A stretch of DNA of 64,000 nt, taken from Sepiola atlantica. Its lineage: Eukaryota > Mollusca > Cephalopoda > Sepiida > Sepiolidae. Below are positions 51,976 to 61,724 of this stretch, piece after piece. Location of the stretch: NCBI GenBank assembly GCA_963556195.1, contig OY744532.1, positions 105,747,083-105,811,082 of the forward strand. The letters are read 5' to 3'. The position numbers were made by a program, and so were the translations under genes. The stretch's first letter is position 1. Each line of letters begins with the position of its first letter. Under the pieces are notes generated by a model. It saw only the letters and a program-made list of their open reading frames with translations, was not told the origin of the DNA and did not search any database.

Positions 51976-52826
51976 TCATCATCATCATCATCATCATCAT
52001 CTACAACAACAACATCTACAACTGCAACATCTACAACAACAGCAAGAATAACAACAACATCTACAACGACAACATCAGCAACAACAACATCTACAACGGC
52101 AACAACATCTACAACAACATCAACAACATCTACAACATTATCAACAACAACAACATCTACAACAACAGCAAGAATAACAACAACATCTACAACGACAACA
52201 TCAGCAACAACAACATCTACAACGGCAACCACATCTACAACAACATCAACAACATCTACAACATTATCAACAACAACAACATCTACAACAACAGCAAGAA
52301 TAACAACATCTACAACGACAACATCAGCAACAACAACATCTACAACGGCAACAACATCTACAACAACATCAACAACATCTACAACATTATCAACAACAAC
52401 AACATCTACAACAACAGCAAGAATAACAACAACATCTACAACGACAACATCAGCAACAACAACATCTACAACGGCAACCACATCTACAACAACATCAACA
52501 ACATCTACAACAACATCAACAACAACAACATCTACAACAACAGCAAGAATAACAACAACATCTACAACGACAACATCAGCAACAACAACATCTACAACGG
52601 CAACAACATCTACAACAACATCAACAACATCTACAACAACATCAACAACAACAACATCTACAACAACAGCAAGAATAACAACAACATCTACAACGGCAAC
52701 AACATCTACAACAACATCTACAACGGCAACAACATCTACAACAACATCAACAACATCTACAACATTATCAACAACATCAACATCTACAACAACAACAACA
52801 TCTACAACAACAACAATATCTACACA
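51976..52826 (+). repeat. ACA/ATC trinucleotide higher-order array
   Basis: A 352-codon frame (51880-52938) is Thr-dominated because ACA/ACT/ACG codons repeat in a higher-order unit of about 126 bp (motif STTTARITTTSTTTTSATTT), five to six times. The minus strand is also open as a Val/Asp-rich frame. The even frame is expected of a triplet satellite. No signal peptide or flanking domain appears at either end, so a mucin-like gene is possible but unsupported. Confidence 0.85.
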
Positions 52827-53279
52827 TACATATAGCGATAGCGTGTCAGTCTTACAAACTCACTCACTACCCAAGTCCACACACACATATGAACAAAAGC
52901 AACACTTTCTTCATCTAGATCCTTTGAACATTTCTTAACTCTTTTCTTTTTGAATTTTTGCTTATTGTTATTTTAATAAGACGTACTAAAATTTGATTAA
53001 TTATGTGTGGAAAGATTCTGTCATTACTTTTGATATTGCCTCATTCTCTACACTCTCTTTATAAACACTCAGTATAATAATGTGATGATCAAGGGTAAGT
53101 GGAGCAATCCAGGGAAACGTGTAATGCCCCCTCCCCTACATCCCAATGTAATAACCAATGATTATAGTCGATCTATTTATTTAAATTTTGTATTAACCAA
53201 TCAACATTCGCAGATTTTTGCTATTCGCAGGTATGTCTGGAACGTAACCCCCATGAATAGCGGAGGCCTACTCTGTGTA

Positions 53280-53286
<7 letters not shown>

Positions 53287-53344
<58 letters not shown>

Positions 53345-53369
53345 CAGGTAGTTCGCTTTTAGTACACCT

Positions 53370-53421
<52 letters not shown>
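53287..53421. repeat. (TG)n-(TA)n-(GA)n and second (TA)n
   Basis: TA arrays at 53287-53325 and 53373-53421 with a (GA)n tract between. Confidence 0.95.
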
Positions 53422-53423
<2 letters not shown>

Positions 53424-53683
53424 GGGCCCAAATTCTAGTATGTATTATATATTAAATTAGTTTTATATGTCAATACATAGTTAAAGCAAGATAAATTGTT
53501 TTGGACTATTAAAATAATTTCCAACGCTATTGAGAATGTTTAAGCATTAATTTATCTATTTTAATTATCGCGTATATTTAAATTCATGTTTTGAAGCATG
53601 ACGTAAATCCTAAATCTATGACGTCACGTCAAAGCTATAATTATTTTGTTATGGTAATGTTTTAAGATCTATTTATAAGAAAA

Positions 53684-53880
53684 TCTAAATAGCTCAGTTC
53701 GTAGAACATCAGACTAGTATTTCAAGGTTTCGGTTTTGATTTCCGGTCATGGCACCTGCTTTATTTATTGGGAATTTATTTAGTATTAATGCCATATTTT
53801 CCATTTCTAAAAGAAGTCAAACAGACAGACACACACACAGAGACAAAGAAAGTGACTCTTATATTATGGATGGATTAGAA
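53684..53880 (+). mobile_element. tRNA-Lys-like SINE
   Basis: The head reads TAGCTCAGTTCGTAGAACAT, CAGACT, and B-box-like GGTTTTGATTTCC, matching the body of animal tRNA-Lys but without an intact acceptor stem or anticodon. A CAGACAGACACACACACAGA block and a short tail follow. tRNA-Lys-derived SINEs are known from cephalopods. Confidence 0.65.
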
Positions 53881-54017
53881 GTTAAGAACGTCTATTAAAT
53901 ATTTTTCATCCATTTTATTAAAAATAAATCATTAAGTTTTATGATGATGACCGATATCCGCTAAGCAATAACTGGAACACTATAGCAAACAAAAACAACA
54001 AAAAAAAAACAATTGTC

Positions 54018-54092
54018 TAGCGTGAGATTCGAACCCACGATGACATAAAATATAAGAACTGTAGGTGAATACTTATCCACAAGGCCACCGAT
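54018..54092 (-). mobile_element. tRNA-Arg-like SINE head
   Basis: The minus strand reads GGTGGCCTTGTGGATAAGTA, CACCTAC, then CGTGGGTTCGAATCTCACG. The A box and B box match tRNA-Arg closely, but the anticodon arm is disrupted. Its orientation opposes the Lys-like SINE 140 bp away. Confidence 0.65.
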
Positions 54093-54480
54093 CTAACGAA
54101 AATGTTTTGTTTTTTTAATCTACTCAAATGAGTTTGGTGTAAACAATTTTTTTACATCTTTACATAGTTCTAAAATAAAGAAACGTAAATATAAAATAAA
54201 AATTCTTATTAAATTAAAAATATATGAAATATTTTTAATCTATTTTAGATTAAAAAAAAAATGTTTTCTCTTCAAAATAAACAGTATGTGAAATACATAC
54301 GAAGTTTTGACGTGAAAAATTGTTGTTCGGTCGCCTAAAAGATAACGCTAACAATGTCGGAACATTTGTTTCCGATGTTATTTTTATGTGCTTTTAATTT
54401 TGAATAATGAGGTTTAAAAAGGTTCAAGAACTTCTGACATCGATAAGGACATTGGCTAGAAGGTGCTGCTTTCAAATCTA

Positions 54481-55528
54481 TGGTTAGTTTGGCTCAACTA
54501 GTTTGATTAGTTTGGCTCAACTAGTTTGATTAGTTTGATCAACTAGGTTGATTAGTTTGGCTCAACTAGTTTGATTAGTTTGATCAACTAGTTTGATTAG
54601 TTTGATCAACTAGGTTGATTAGTTTGGCTCAACTAGTTTGATTAGTTTGATCAACTAGGTTGATTAGTTTGGCTCAACTAGTTTGATTAGTTTGGCTCAA
54701 CTAGTTTGATTAGTTTGATCAACTAGGTTGATTAGTTTGGTCAACTAGTTTGATTAGTTTGGTTCAACTAGTTTGATTAGTTTGATCAACTAGTTTGATT
54801 AGTTTGGTTCAACTAGTTTGATTAGTTTGGTCAACTAGTTTGATTAGTTTGGTTCAACTAGTTTGATTAGTTTGGTCAACTAGTTTGATTAGTTTGGTTC
54901 AACTAGTTTGATTAGTTTGATCAACTAGTTTGATTAGTTTGGTTCAACTAGTTTGATTAGTTTGATCAACTAGTTTGATTGGTTTGATCAACTAGTTTGA
55001 TTAGTTTGGTTCAACTAGTTTGATTAGTTTGATCAACTAGTTTGATTAGTTTGGTTCAACTAGTTTGATTAGTTTGGTCAACTAGTTTGATTAGTTTGGT
55101 TCAACTAGTTTGATTAGTTTGGTTCAACTAGTTTGATTAGTTTGATCAACTAGTTTGATCAGTTTGGTCAACTAGTTTGATTAGTTTGGTTCAACTAGTT
55201 TGATTAGTTTGATCAACTAGTTTGATTAGTTTGGTTCAACTAGTTTGATTAGTTTGGTCAACTAGTTTGATTAGTTTGGTTCAACTAGTTTGATTAGTTT
55301 GGTTCAACTAGTTTGATTAGTTTGATCAACTAGTTTGATTAGTTTGATCAACTAGTTTGATTGGTTTGATCAACTAGTTTGATTAGTTTGGTTCAACTAG
55401 TTTGATTAGTTTGGTTCAACTAGTTTGATTGGTTTGATCAACTAGTTTGATTAGTTTGGTTCAACTAGTTTGATTAGTTTGATCAACTAGGTTGATTGGT
55501 TTGATCAACTAGGTTGATTGGTTTGGCT
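54481..55528. repeat. 22/23-bp satellite, about 46 copies
   Basis: Units TTTGATTAGTTTGATCAACTAG (22 bp) and a 23-bp form with GGTTCAACTAG alternate irregularly. Most copies contain ACTAGT. The 5' part uses GGCTCAACTAG and the 3' part mainly GGTTCAACTAG. Confidence 0.95.
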
Positions 55529-55581
55529 ATATATATGGGAAGTGAAAAAGCAAAAACCAAAAGATGTTTTTTTTTATGTAT

Positions 55582-55624
55582 TCATCAACGGTTCGTCTTT
55601 ATTTGTAAGATTTCTTCAGGATGA
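55582..55624 (-). ncRNA. hammerhead motif with core change (PLE family 2)
   Basis: The minus strand keeps CUGAAGA, stem II and UCAUC/GAUGA stem I, but GAAAC has become GAACC. Confidence 0.6.
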
Positions 55625-55931
55625 TAATTTAAAGAAAAATGTCATGCAAGTACATATAAATATTGGGTTGACATGATGGGTTGATGAGAAGTAGTAGCCA
55701 CTATTGGGAGCGCAGGACCACGGTCCGGGCTGAGAGAAGTCGGTGGCAGAGAGTGAAATGAATGTGGATGGCTGTGAGTGAAAAGGGGGAGTGGTGGGAG
55801 TGTTATTGAATTTGTCTTAGGGTAGGGGAGGGGGTGCTGAGGTTTTTGTCATGGTGAGGTGTAGCATGGATTTTGAGGGGCTGGGAAACCCAATATTTCT
55901 ATGTACTTGCATGACATTTTTCTTAAAATTA

Positions 55932-55974
55932 TCATCCTGAAGAAGTCTTACAAATAAAGACGAAACGTTGATGA
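55932..55974 (+). ncRNA. hammerhead ribozyme motif (PLE family 2)
   Basis: CUGAAGA (55937-55943), GUCUU/AAGAC stem II, GAAA (55962-55965), ACGU stem III, U17, and GAUGA pairing with UCAUC. Confidence 0.83.
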
Positions 55975-56049
55975 ATACATAAAAAAAAAACATCTTTTGG
56001 TTTTTCCTTTTTCATTTCCCATTACGTCGGATTACTCTCATCCTTTCTT

Positions 56050-56053
<4 letters not shown>

Positions 56054-56125
<72 letters not shown>
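56054..56125. repeat. (TA)n-(GA)n compound microsatellite
   Basis: A TA array passes into (GA)n at about 56093. Confidence 0.95.
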
Positions 56126-56128
<3 letters not shown>

Positions 56129-56129
56129 T

Positions 56130-57199
56130 ATGTAAATATAAGATAACCTCAAATTTCAACAGAGATGATTCATTATCTTTCAGTAAGCACTACAAATTAC
56201 CTCCCTTGGATGAGGAAATCTTCAGCTTTTATTGTCGTTGGTTTGTTTGTTTTGTTTTTTTTGTTGCAAATTTCATTATTTTTCAGTGTTGATTTTAGCA
56301 CCAGGTGGAGCTCTTTTCTCAACGTGTTGGCAAATTTACTTATCCTCCATAGACTAGACCAATATTTCAAGAATGTCAGTTCCTGCAATTCATTATTAAA
56401 CACAGTTAAATTTAGCGCTGGCGATTTAGAGGGAAACAAGACTAAAGGGCTGATTTCCCACTACTTCATTTTTTAGTATATATTTATGTTTTGCTTATAA
56501 AGAAATAGATAGCAAATGAAAATAATTATAAGATTATGGTGAAGTGCAGAATGGTATTTAATCATCTTAGGCAGTCACTAGTTGTCACTACAAGTTTACT
56601 AAACATGATAACTTGTATCGAGTTACTTATTACACAGCCTATCTCTTCTTTCGTCTTGCTAATTAGGCACGTTCTTGTGCTTATTTGCATATCCATCAAA
56701 ACATTGATAAAAACATATTTTAATTCTTTCTTTCTTTCACACAATTCTTTAAAACATCAGTATAATTTCCAGTGTCATGGCTCCCTTCACAGGTCGCCAT
56801 TCCTGTTTAGTAACAAAACTGAAGGTTGTTGAACAGACAGGTGACTTTCGACTTCGTTTGAAATAAAAGTGCAAGTAACTAATTGCGCTTTTATTTCTGG
56901 CTTATTCCCGATTTCTGATGAACACATCATTTCGAAATCAAATCAACATGCAGTGAACACAGAGATTAGCCTATAAAACATATAATATAACCGGCTGCAT
57001 ATTGAATAGGTCAATTAAAGTTATCCTGTCCTAAGAAATAGTTATTAGCATTAGTCTGTCATCTAAACAACCCCTGACACCTGCATGAAGAAACCATTTC
57101 TATAGTTTTTCTCATCTGAGAACTTGCTTACTGGTGGGGACGAGGCGGTGGGAGTAGGAGAGGTAACTTGTTAGCATAGGGTTTAAATTGTTGGTTTTA

Positions 57200-57230
<31 letters not shown>
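56130..57230. other. unassigned stretch with 98-103-codon frames
   Basis: Two plus-strand frames (56165-56476 and 56536-56832) are open. The first has a hydrophobic segment near residues 22-45, the second is Leu/Ile-rich. Neither has a recognisable domain, nor splice or promoter evidence. They may be chance frames. Confidence 0.35.
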
Positions 57231-57231
<1 letters not shown>

Positions 57232-57239
57232 AGATACAT

Positions 57240-57400
57240 GAAAGAAGAGGGATAAACATGTACGAATGACAAATTTATTTCAACTTCAATTGTTCAATGC
57301 AAGGTGTACTCGGTAAAAACATGTTTATTATTCTTTCCATAAGCCAAGGCTTTTCAAAGATTAAAATCTTATCATCAGAGGAATTACATAGATGGATAAA
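57240..57400 (-). mobile_element. hammerhead element fragment (fold-back family relative)
   Basis: On the minus strand the hammerhead at 57334 is followed by AATAATAAACATGTTTTTAC and a segment ending at (TA)n 57208-57232, the same order of parts as at 6425-6588 though strongly diverged. Confidence 0.55.
57334..57386 (-). ncRNA. hammerhead ribozyme motif
   Basis: The minus strand reads CUGAUGA (57372-57378), a near-perfect AAGAUU/AAUCUU stem II, GAAA, AAGCCUUGGCUU as stem III and A17. Stem I (UUCC/GGAA) needs a one-base offset. Confidence 0.75.
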
Positions 57401-57525
57401 TTGGCAGTGGAAAAGCCAAAATTCAAAATTTGAAAAAAATATTAAGTAATGGAGAGTGAGAGTGTGCGTGTAAAAGAAATATGGGGTCAGTCTAGTTGGT
57501 GAATGTTAGTTGATAAGGTGTCTGG

Positions 57526-57564
<39 letters not shown>

Positions 57565-57593
57565 TAGTTCTACCTACTACTACTGCTAGCGTC

Positions 57594-57935
57594 TGTAAGT
57601 ATAAATAATTTAATATTTATTTATTTATAAATATTATAGTAAGCCCCGTGAAAAAATTAAAGTCGAGCACTCTCGGTGATGTTAAAAATAGACTGTCAAA
57701 AAGCTCAAATGAAAAGTTTCGAATACGTTCGTTGAACACTCTCCCGACTAGTCCTCTATCTGTGCTCGCTTCTAGGTATATATAGATCTTAATTTCCCTT
57801 AATCATGCGACAGTAGATATGGCGACTGCTTACAGATTACAGGCTGACTCTGTGAACCATGTTTGTACATCCCGCCCGTCTGAAATTGTTATTTTACCGC
57901 ACTCATAAGAGCAATAAGCTTGAAACGCTAGCGTC
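57594..57935 (+). mobile_element. 342-bp hammerhead-bounded SINE-like unit C
   Basis: Flanked upstream by the 3' half of a hammerhead (57585-57593, GCUAGCGUC) and closed by the motif at 57895. Its order of blocks equals units A and B: TGTAAGTATAAATAATTTAA, AAGCCCCGTG, GAGCACTCTCGG, ACGTTCGTTGAACACTCTCC, the tRNA-like middle, CCGCCCGTCTGAAATT. A further unit start follows at 57936 and is cut by (TA)n. Confidence 0.75.
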
Positions 57936-57941
57936 TGTAAG
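57895..57941 (+). ncRNA. hammerhead motif with decayed 5' box
   Basis: GAAA (57922-57925), the perfect palindrome ACGCUAGCGU as stem III (57925-57934), C17 (57935) and UGUAAG are intact, but CUGAUGA has become CUCAUAA. Confidence 0.65.
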
Positions 57942-57955
57942 TATAAATAATCCAA

Positions 57956-57961
<6 letters not shown>

Positions 57962-58006
<45 letters not shown>

Positions 58007-58053
58007 TCCAATATTTATTTATATATATATATATATATATAAATAATCCAATA

Positions 58054-58128
<75 letters not shown>
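57962..58128. repeat. (TA)n arrays separated by AAATAATCCAATATTTATTT
   Basis: Three TA arrays (57962-58000, 58020-58040, 58066-58128) alternate with copies of the unit-C start segment. Confidence 0.92.
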
Positions 58129-58132
<4 letters not shown>

Positions 58133-58134
58133 CA

Positions 58135-58315
58135 AAAAAATGAAAATCTGCTGTTGGTATACTCCAAATGGTCGGCCTGAAATATAACTCTGTTTAATAA
58201 GAATTGCACGAACTGACATTCTTAAAATATTGGTAATTCTATAAAGGATTACCAAATTGAAAAAAAGAACTTCACCTGGTGTTAAAATAAACACTGAAAG
58301 TTAATGAACTCTATA
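58135..58315 (+). repeat. dispersed repeat R3, copy 1
   Basis: Shares TGCTGTT, CTCCAAATGGT, AATATAACT, GAATTGCA, AACTGACATTCTT and TTACCAAAT with 62560-62740 and 62938-63050. Confidence 0.7.
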
Positions 58316-58409
58316 AAAAAAAAGACACCAACAACAATAAAAACTGAAAATTTACTTATCCAATGACTCGCTACAGTTTACGATTTTTTGACTAGATAAC
58401 TTAAAGAAA

Positions 58410-58410
58410 G

Positions 58411-58484
<74 letters not shown>
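58410..58484. repeat. (ATC)n microsatellite, about 25 copies
   Basis: Perfect ATC repeats. Confidence 0.97.
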
Positions 58485-58486
<2 letters not shown>

Positions 58487-58499
58487 CTGTTACCCTAGT

Positions 58500-59400
58500 T
58501 AACATCATGCTATTAACAATAGATTTCTAGTCAAGTCTGTCGAAACACCTAACTCCGAGGATATTGATGTGTTTTTTTTCATGCCGTTTTCAATGTGGGT
58601 GTCTGATAGTGATTTGAAGTCTTTTATCACTTGGTCGAGCCATTTCATCTTTAGTCGTCCTGCTAATCTTTTTTTAAGCTTTATGAAAGCTTGAAGTGCT
58701 TGACGGGCAGGTGTTTCTGAAATGGCCAAACCATGACAGTTTTCGGAAAACCAGAAGAGTAACCGACTCAAAGTAAGCAGCAAATATTGTTTTGTCAGAT
58801 TTAGTTCCTGATATTAAAGGTTTTCTGCTTTGGGTCGCTTACTTTTCTGGTTTGCCAAGTTTTGTACAAATTTTCATTTATTAATTTATTCATTAAATTG
58901 TTAGGTGAAAGTACAGAATAGTTAACAATGCCCCCCTCCCCATGTTAAGAATAGCTATCTAAATAATCTTCTGCAGCTTACTGACTGTGCTGAAATAATA
59001 ACGTTATTATTTAGAAAGCGTTGGGAGGGGGTGCTTTGTTAACTATTCTGTACTTTCACTTAACAATTTAAGTTGGGTACTCTTTTGGTTTTCCCAGTTT
59101 TTTTTTTAAAGTATAACAGCATTCCATGGTTTTGCTTCAGTGAGATTGTAGATATCTTTGTTTGAGACTGTCCTTGGTCAGTTGATTTGAATGACTCTTC
59201 TCAGTAACTTCCTTGGAAAAGCATCAATGTTGTTGTATTCTAATGGTCTGGTTTGCGTCCACAAGAAAAAAATGCTTTGGATGTATGTTGTAAGCATTCT
59301 CAGTTTCACTTCTTCACTGACATGCTGGCTGTTAAAAACAGATTCGTAGGTGTTATAATTTAACAATCGCATTCACCAGCAATGGTAATCGTTTATAAAT
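58500..59400 (-). pseudogene. endonuclease-type non-LTR reverse transcriptase relic split by a MITE
   Basis: The minus strand, 5' part (59400-59170), reads YESVFNSQHVSEEVKLRMLT and NIDAFPRKLLRRVIQIN. The 3' part (58783-58510) reads ENCHGLAISETPARQALQAF and KMKWLDQVIKDFKSLSDTH. Both belong to the C-terminal region of the same RT type (SEEVKLRM, QRKLLRRVI, GRPKMKW motifs). Between them lies a 177-bp MITE. Confidence 0.72.
58896..59072. mobile_element. 177-bp MITE with about 46-bp TIRs
   Basis: The ends TAAATTGTTAGGTGAAAGTA and the inverse at 59025-59072 match over about 46 bp, reaching GTTAACAATGCCCCCCTCCC. The interior has no coding capacity. Imperfect direct copies of a 34-bp host segment (58834-58868 and 59073-59107) lie on both sides, longer than any usual target duplication. 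Confidence 0.75.
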
Positions 59401-59694
59401 ATTTAGAAACGTCTTAGAAGCTTCTTTCATGGAACTTCAGCAGAAAAGAATATGTTGTGGTTCGTTTACAACTTTGCCATCCCTGATAGCAAACTTGATA
59501 CGCTTAAACTGACTCTGACCGCCATCTTTTATGCCAAACTTTGACTTCTTCATTAATTTGTCTGCTTTGTTTGCTGAATGGTGATCCAGCTAAAAAAGCC
59601 GCCTCTTACCTGATTCCTGCCAATAATCATACCAGCCGAGGTTCACCTTGCTACCATTCTGATAATCTAGCGACTGTGCTAAACTATCAACCCT

Positions 59695-59945
59695 TTCTAT
59701 GTCAGGATATGGTATCGTCCAGCTCAGTCTTAAGAGATGCACTCTCCTAGGCATTACCTCCACCTTCAGGAAGGTGGGGGTTATTACTAGCACTCCTACT
59801 GAGGAATGTCGATGTGTCTATTCTGTACTATTTTTGTATCTTTTCAGAGTGGCCCTTATTTGGGGGAGCTGGATCCCCCCCCCCCCATGTTTAACTGACT
59901 TCATATCTAACATTGCTGCAGTGCGAAACAGGTAAATAGTGATAC
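59695..59945 (+). mobile_element. SINE related to the U2-headed family (long body)
   Basis: Contains GTCTTAAGAGATGCACTCTC, CTAGGCATTACC, GAGGAATGTCGATGTG and the tail GAAACAGGTAAATAGT, a diverged version of 28220-28455. Confidence 0.55.
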
Positions 59946-59950
59946 TTCAG

Positions 59951-60240
59951 GCTGAGATCAAAGTATAGTATCTGTTCTGGCCTCGATCGATGAAGAAGGG
60001 ATCCTTCTAAACTGAGGCAACTTTTACTTTTGTCCTAATTCAGAGTGCCCCTTTTTGTGGGGAGTTTGATTTTCCCCATTCTGAAAACCGACCTTGTGTC
60101 TAACTCTGCCCTCGTGGAGAGTCAAGTAAATAAGGACACTTGACTGTAGGATGAAAGTGTAGTATCTGTTCCTATCTATGTTCATTGTCCCCAGGAACTG
60201 TCGATCGCTCTTCAGCTATCGGCTTGTATCTATATTGATG
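59951..60240 (+). mobile_element. U2-headed SINE plus a second truncated head
   Basis: The head GGCTGAGATCAAAGTATAGT, ATCTGTTC (59950-59977) matches U2 snRNA positions upstream of and at the branch-point recognition loop. The body has GAAGGGATCCTTCTAAACTG and GTGTCTAACTCTGCCCTCGT, the tail GTCAAGTAAATAAGG. At 60147 a second head, AAAGTGTAGTATCTGTTCC, follows, suggesting insertion next to an older copy. Confidence 0.75.
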
Positions 60241-60645
60241 ATCCATATTAGCGTTGTTGTTGTTTTCAAATTTCAATAAAAAACCACATAAACAATCATA
60301 CAAGCAATAACAAAAGCAAATAATAACGGGAATTGCCTCCTTTAATTGATAAAAATCATATAAAAATTACCCGATGCAAGGAAAAAAACTAAGCTACACA
60401 GAATTATCTGCCCACAAACAAAATAGAATACAGTTAGCAGTTATTAATGAATCAAAAGAGTAAAAAATAGCATTAAATAAAAGCAAAAATATAAAACCAA
60501 GAACAAAAAAGAATTTAAGAGAGAACAGAAAAACGGACATTCGTTAGCTATAAAATTGGATCGCCCAAGTGACTAGCAGCAATTCAGTGCCAAACGTTTA
60601 TGTAGAACCGGAAACAAATTAAGCATGACACTCTAAACGTGTTAG

Positions 60646-60691
60646 AGTCATCTGATAAATAGCCTACGGCATGAAACCAATGGTCATGGCT
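60646..60691 (+). ncRNA. hammerhead motif with G8 to A change
   Basis: GUCAU, CUGAUAA, GCC/GGC stem II, GAAA (60673-60676), ACCAAUGGU stem III, C17 and AUGGC pairing with GUCAU. Substitution of the catalytic G8 should abolish cleavage. A second copy from 61269 lacks the first box. Confidence 0.6.
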
Positions 60692-60713
60692 GATTAAAAA
60701 CATTATTTTATTC

Positions 60714-60716
<3 letters not shown>

Positions 60717-60768
<52 letters not shown>
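60717..60768. repeat. (TA)n microsatellite
   Basis: TA array left of the perfect palindrome. Confidence 0.95.
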
Positions 60769-60773
<5 letters not shown>

Positions 60774-60833
60774 GTTTATAACTAAAAGGTAAACTTTTAG
60801 AGAGTTGAACCTATTGTGAGGTAAGGCAAAATA

Positions 60834-60948
60834 TATGATAAGTCAATGAAAATAATTAGACTTGCAAAGGGAAGCAAATCAAAATCTTCGGTTGTTCAGA
60901 AGATTTTGATTTGCTTCCCTTTGCAAGTCTAATTATTTTCATTGACTT

Positions 60949-60954
<6 letters not shown>
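60834..60954. repeat. perfect 55-bp inverted repeat with 11-nt loop
   Basis: Arms 60834-60888 and 60900-60954 are exact complements; the loop is CGGTTGTTCAG. The outer ends merge with (TA)n on the right and approach (TA)n on the left. Confidence 0.92.
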
Positions 60955-60982
<28 letters not shown>

Positions 60983-61330
60983 TATTAATGACAATATATG
61001 TATTAGCATATAATATCAGTGCCCCTTTACTTTGCAGTCTCCTTAAAAGATTCATCTCGATGATTGTCAATTAGTGACAACAGAGCAAATATAAGTCAGG
61101 TTCATATTATATTCCAATAACCATGTTTTTATTTTATTATTTTTATTTTTATTTTTTCACATTTCCAAAAAACATTACATATAACGATATTAACATAAAA
61201 ATGTTGTTTGCCACAAGACAAATGAAACGGACCGTAAAAAATATATCTCACAGAAATGTTATGTTTTTTGGATAAATAGCCCACGGCACGAAACCAATGG
61301 TCATGGCTGATTAAAACATGTATTTTATTC

Positions 61331-61334
<4 letters not shown>

Positions 61335-61397
<63 letters not shown>
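61335..61397. repeat. (TA)n microsatellite
   Basis: A 63-bp TA array in the second duplicate. Confidence 0.95.
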
Positions 61398-61401
<4 letters not shown>

Positions 61402-61692
61402 TTAATGACAATATATGTATTAGCATATAATATCAGTGCCCCTTTACTTTGCAGTCTCCTTAAAAGATTCATCTCGATGATTGTCAATTAGTGACAACAG
61501 AGCAAATATAAGTCATGTTCAAAAAAACATAACATGTAACGATATTAACATAAACATGTTGTTTGGCACAAGACAAATGAAACGGACTGTAAAAAAATAT
61601 ATCTCACAGAAATGTTATGTTTTTTGGAAATGTGAAAAAATAAAAATAATAAAATAAAAACATGGTTATTGGAATATAATATGAACCTGACT

Positions 61693-61723
<31 letters not shown>

Positions 61724-61724
61724 T

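Larger units (their letters stand above)
55560..56035. mobile_element. head-to-head PLE family 2 ends
   Basis: The left half (55560-55890) is the reverse complement of 26000-26330 and ends outward in a hammerhead at 55582. The right half (55890-56035) is a direct copy with a hammerhead at 55932 and the same TTCCCATTACGTCGGATTAC before (TA)n. Confidence 0.75.
60653..61700. repeat. tandem duplication of an R1-containing segment
   Basis: The order GATAAATAGCC, GAAACCAATGGTCATGGCTG, (TA)n, TTAATGACAATATATGTATT, TTTGCAGTCTCCTTAAAAGA, R1 body occurs twice (starts 60653 and 61271). The first copy holds the extra palindrome. R1 copies 5 and 6 are therefore recent duplicates. Confidence 0.85.

Noticed and set aside
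53684..54092. Functional tRNA genes
   Set aside because: Acceptor stems do not pair and anticodon arms are disrupted, so SINE heads fit better.
56165..56832. Two open frames of 98-103 codons as a host gene
   Set aside because: No recognisable domain, no splice or promoter support, and AT-rich composition makes chance frames of this size plausible.
56905..56945. Possible hammerhead: CTGATGA followed by GAAATC
   Set aside because: No stem II can be formed between the boxes, and stems I and III are absent.
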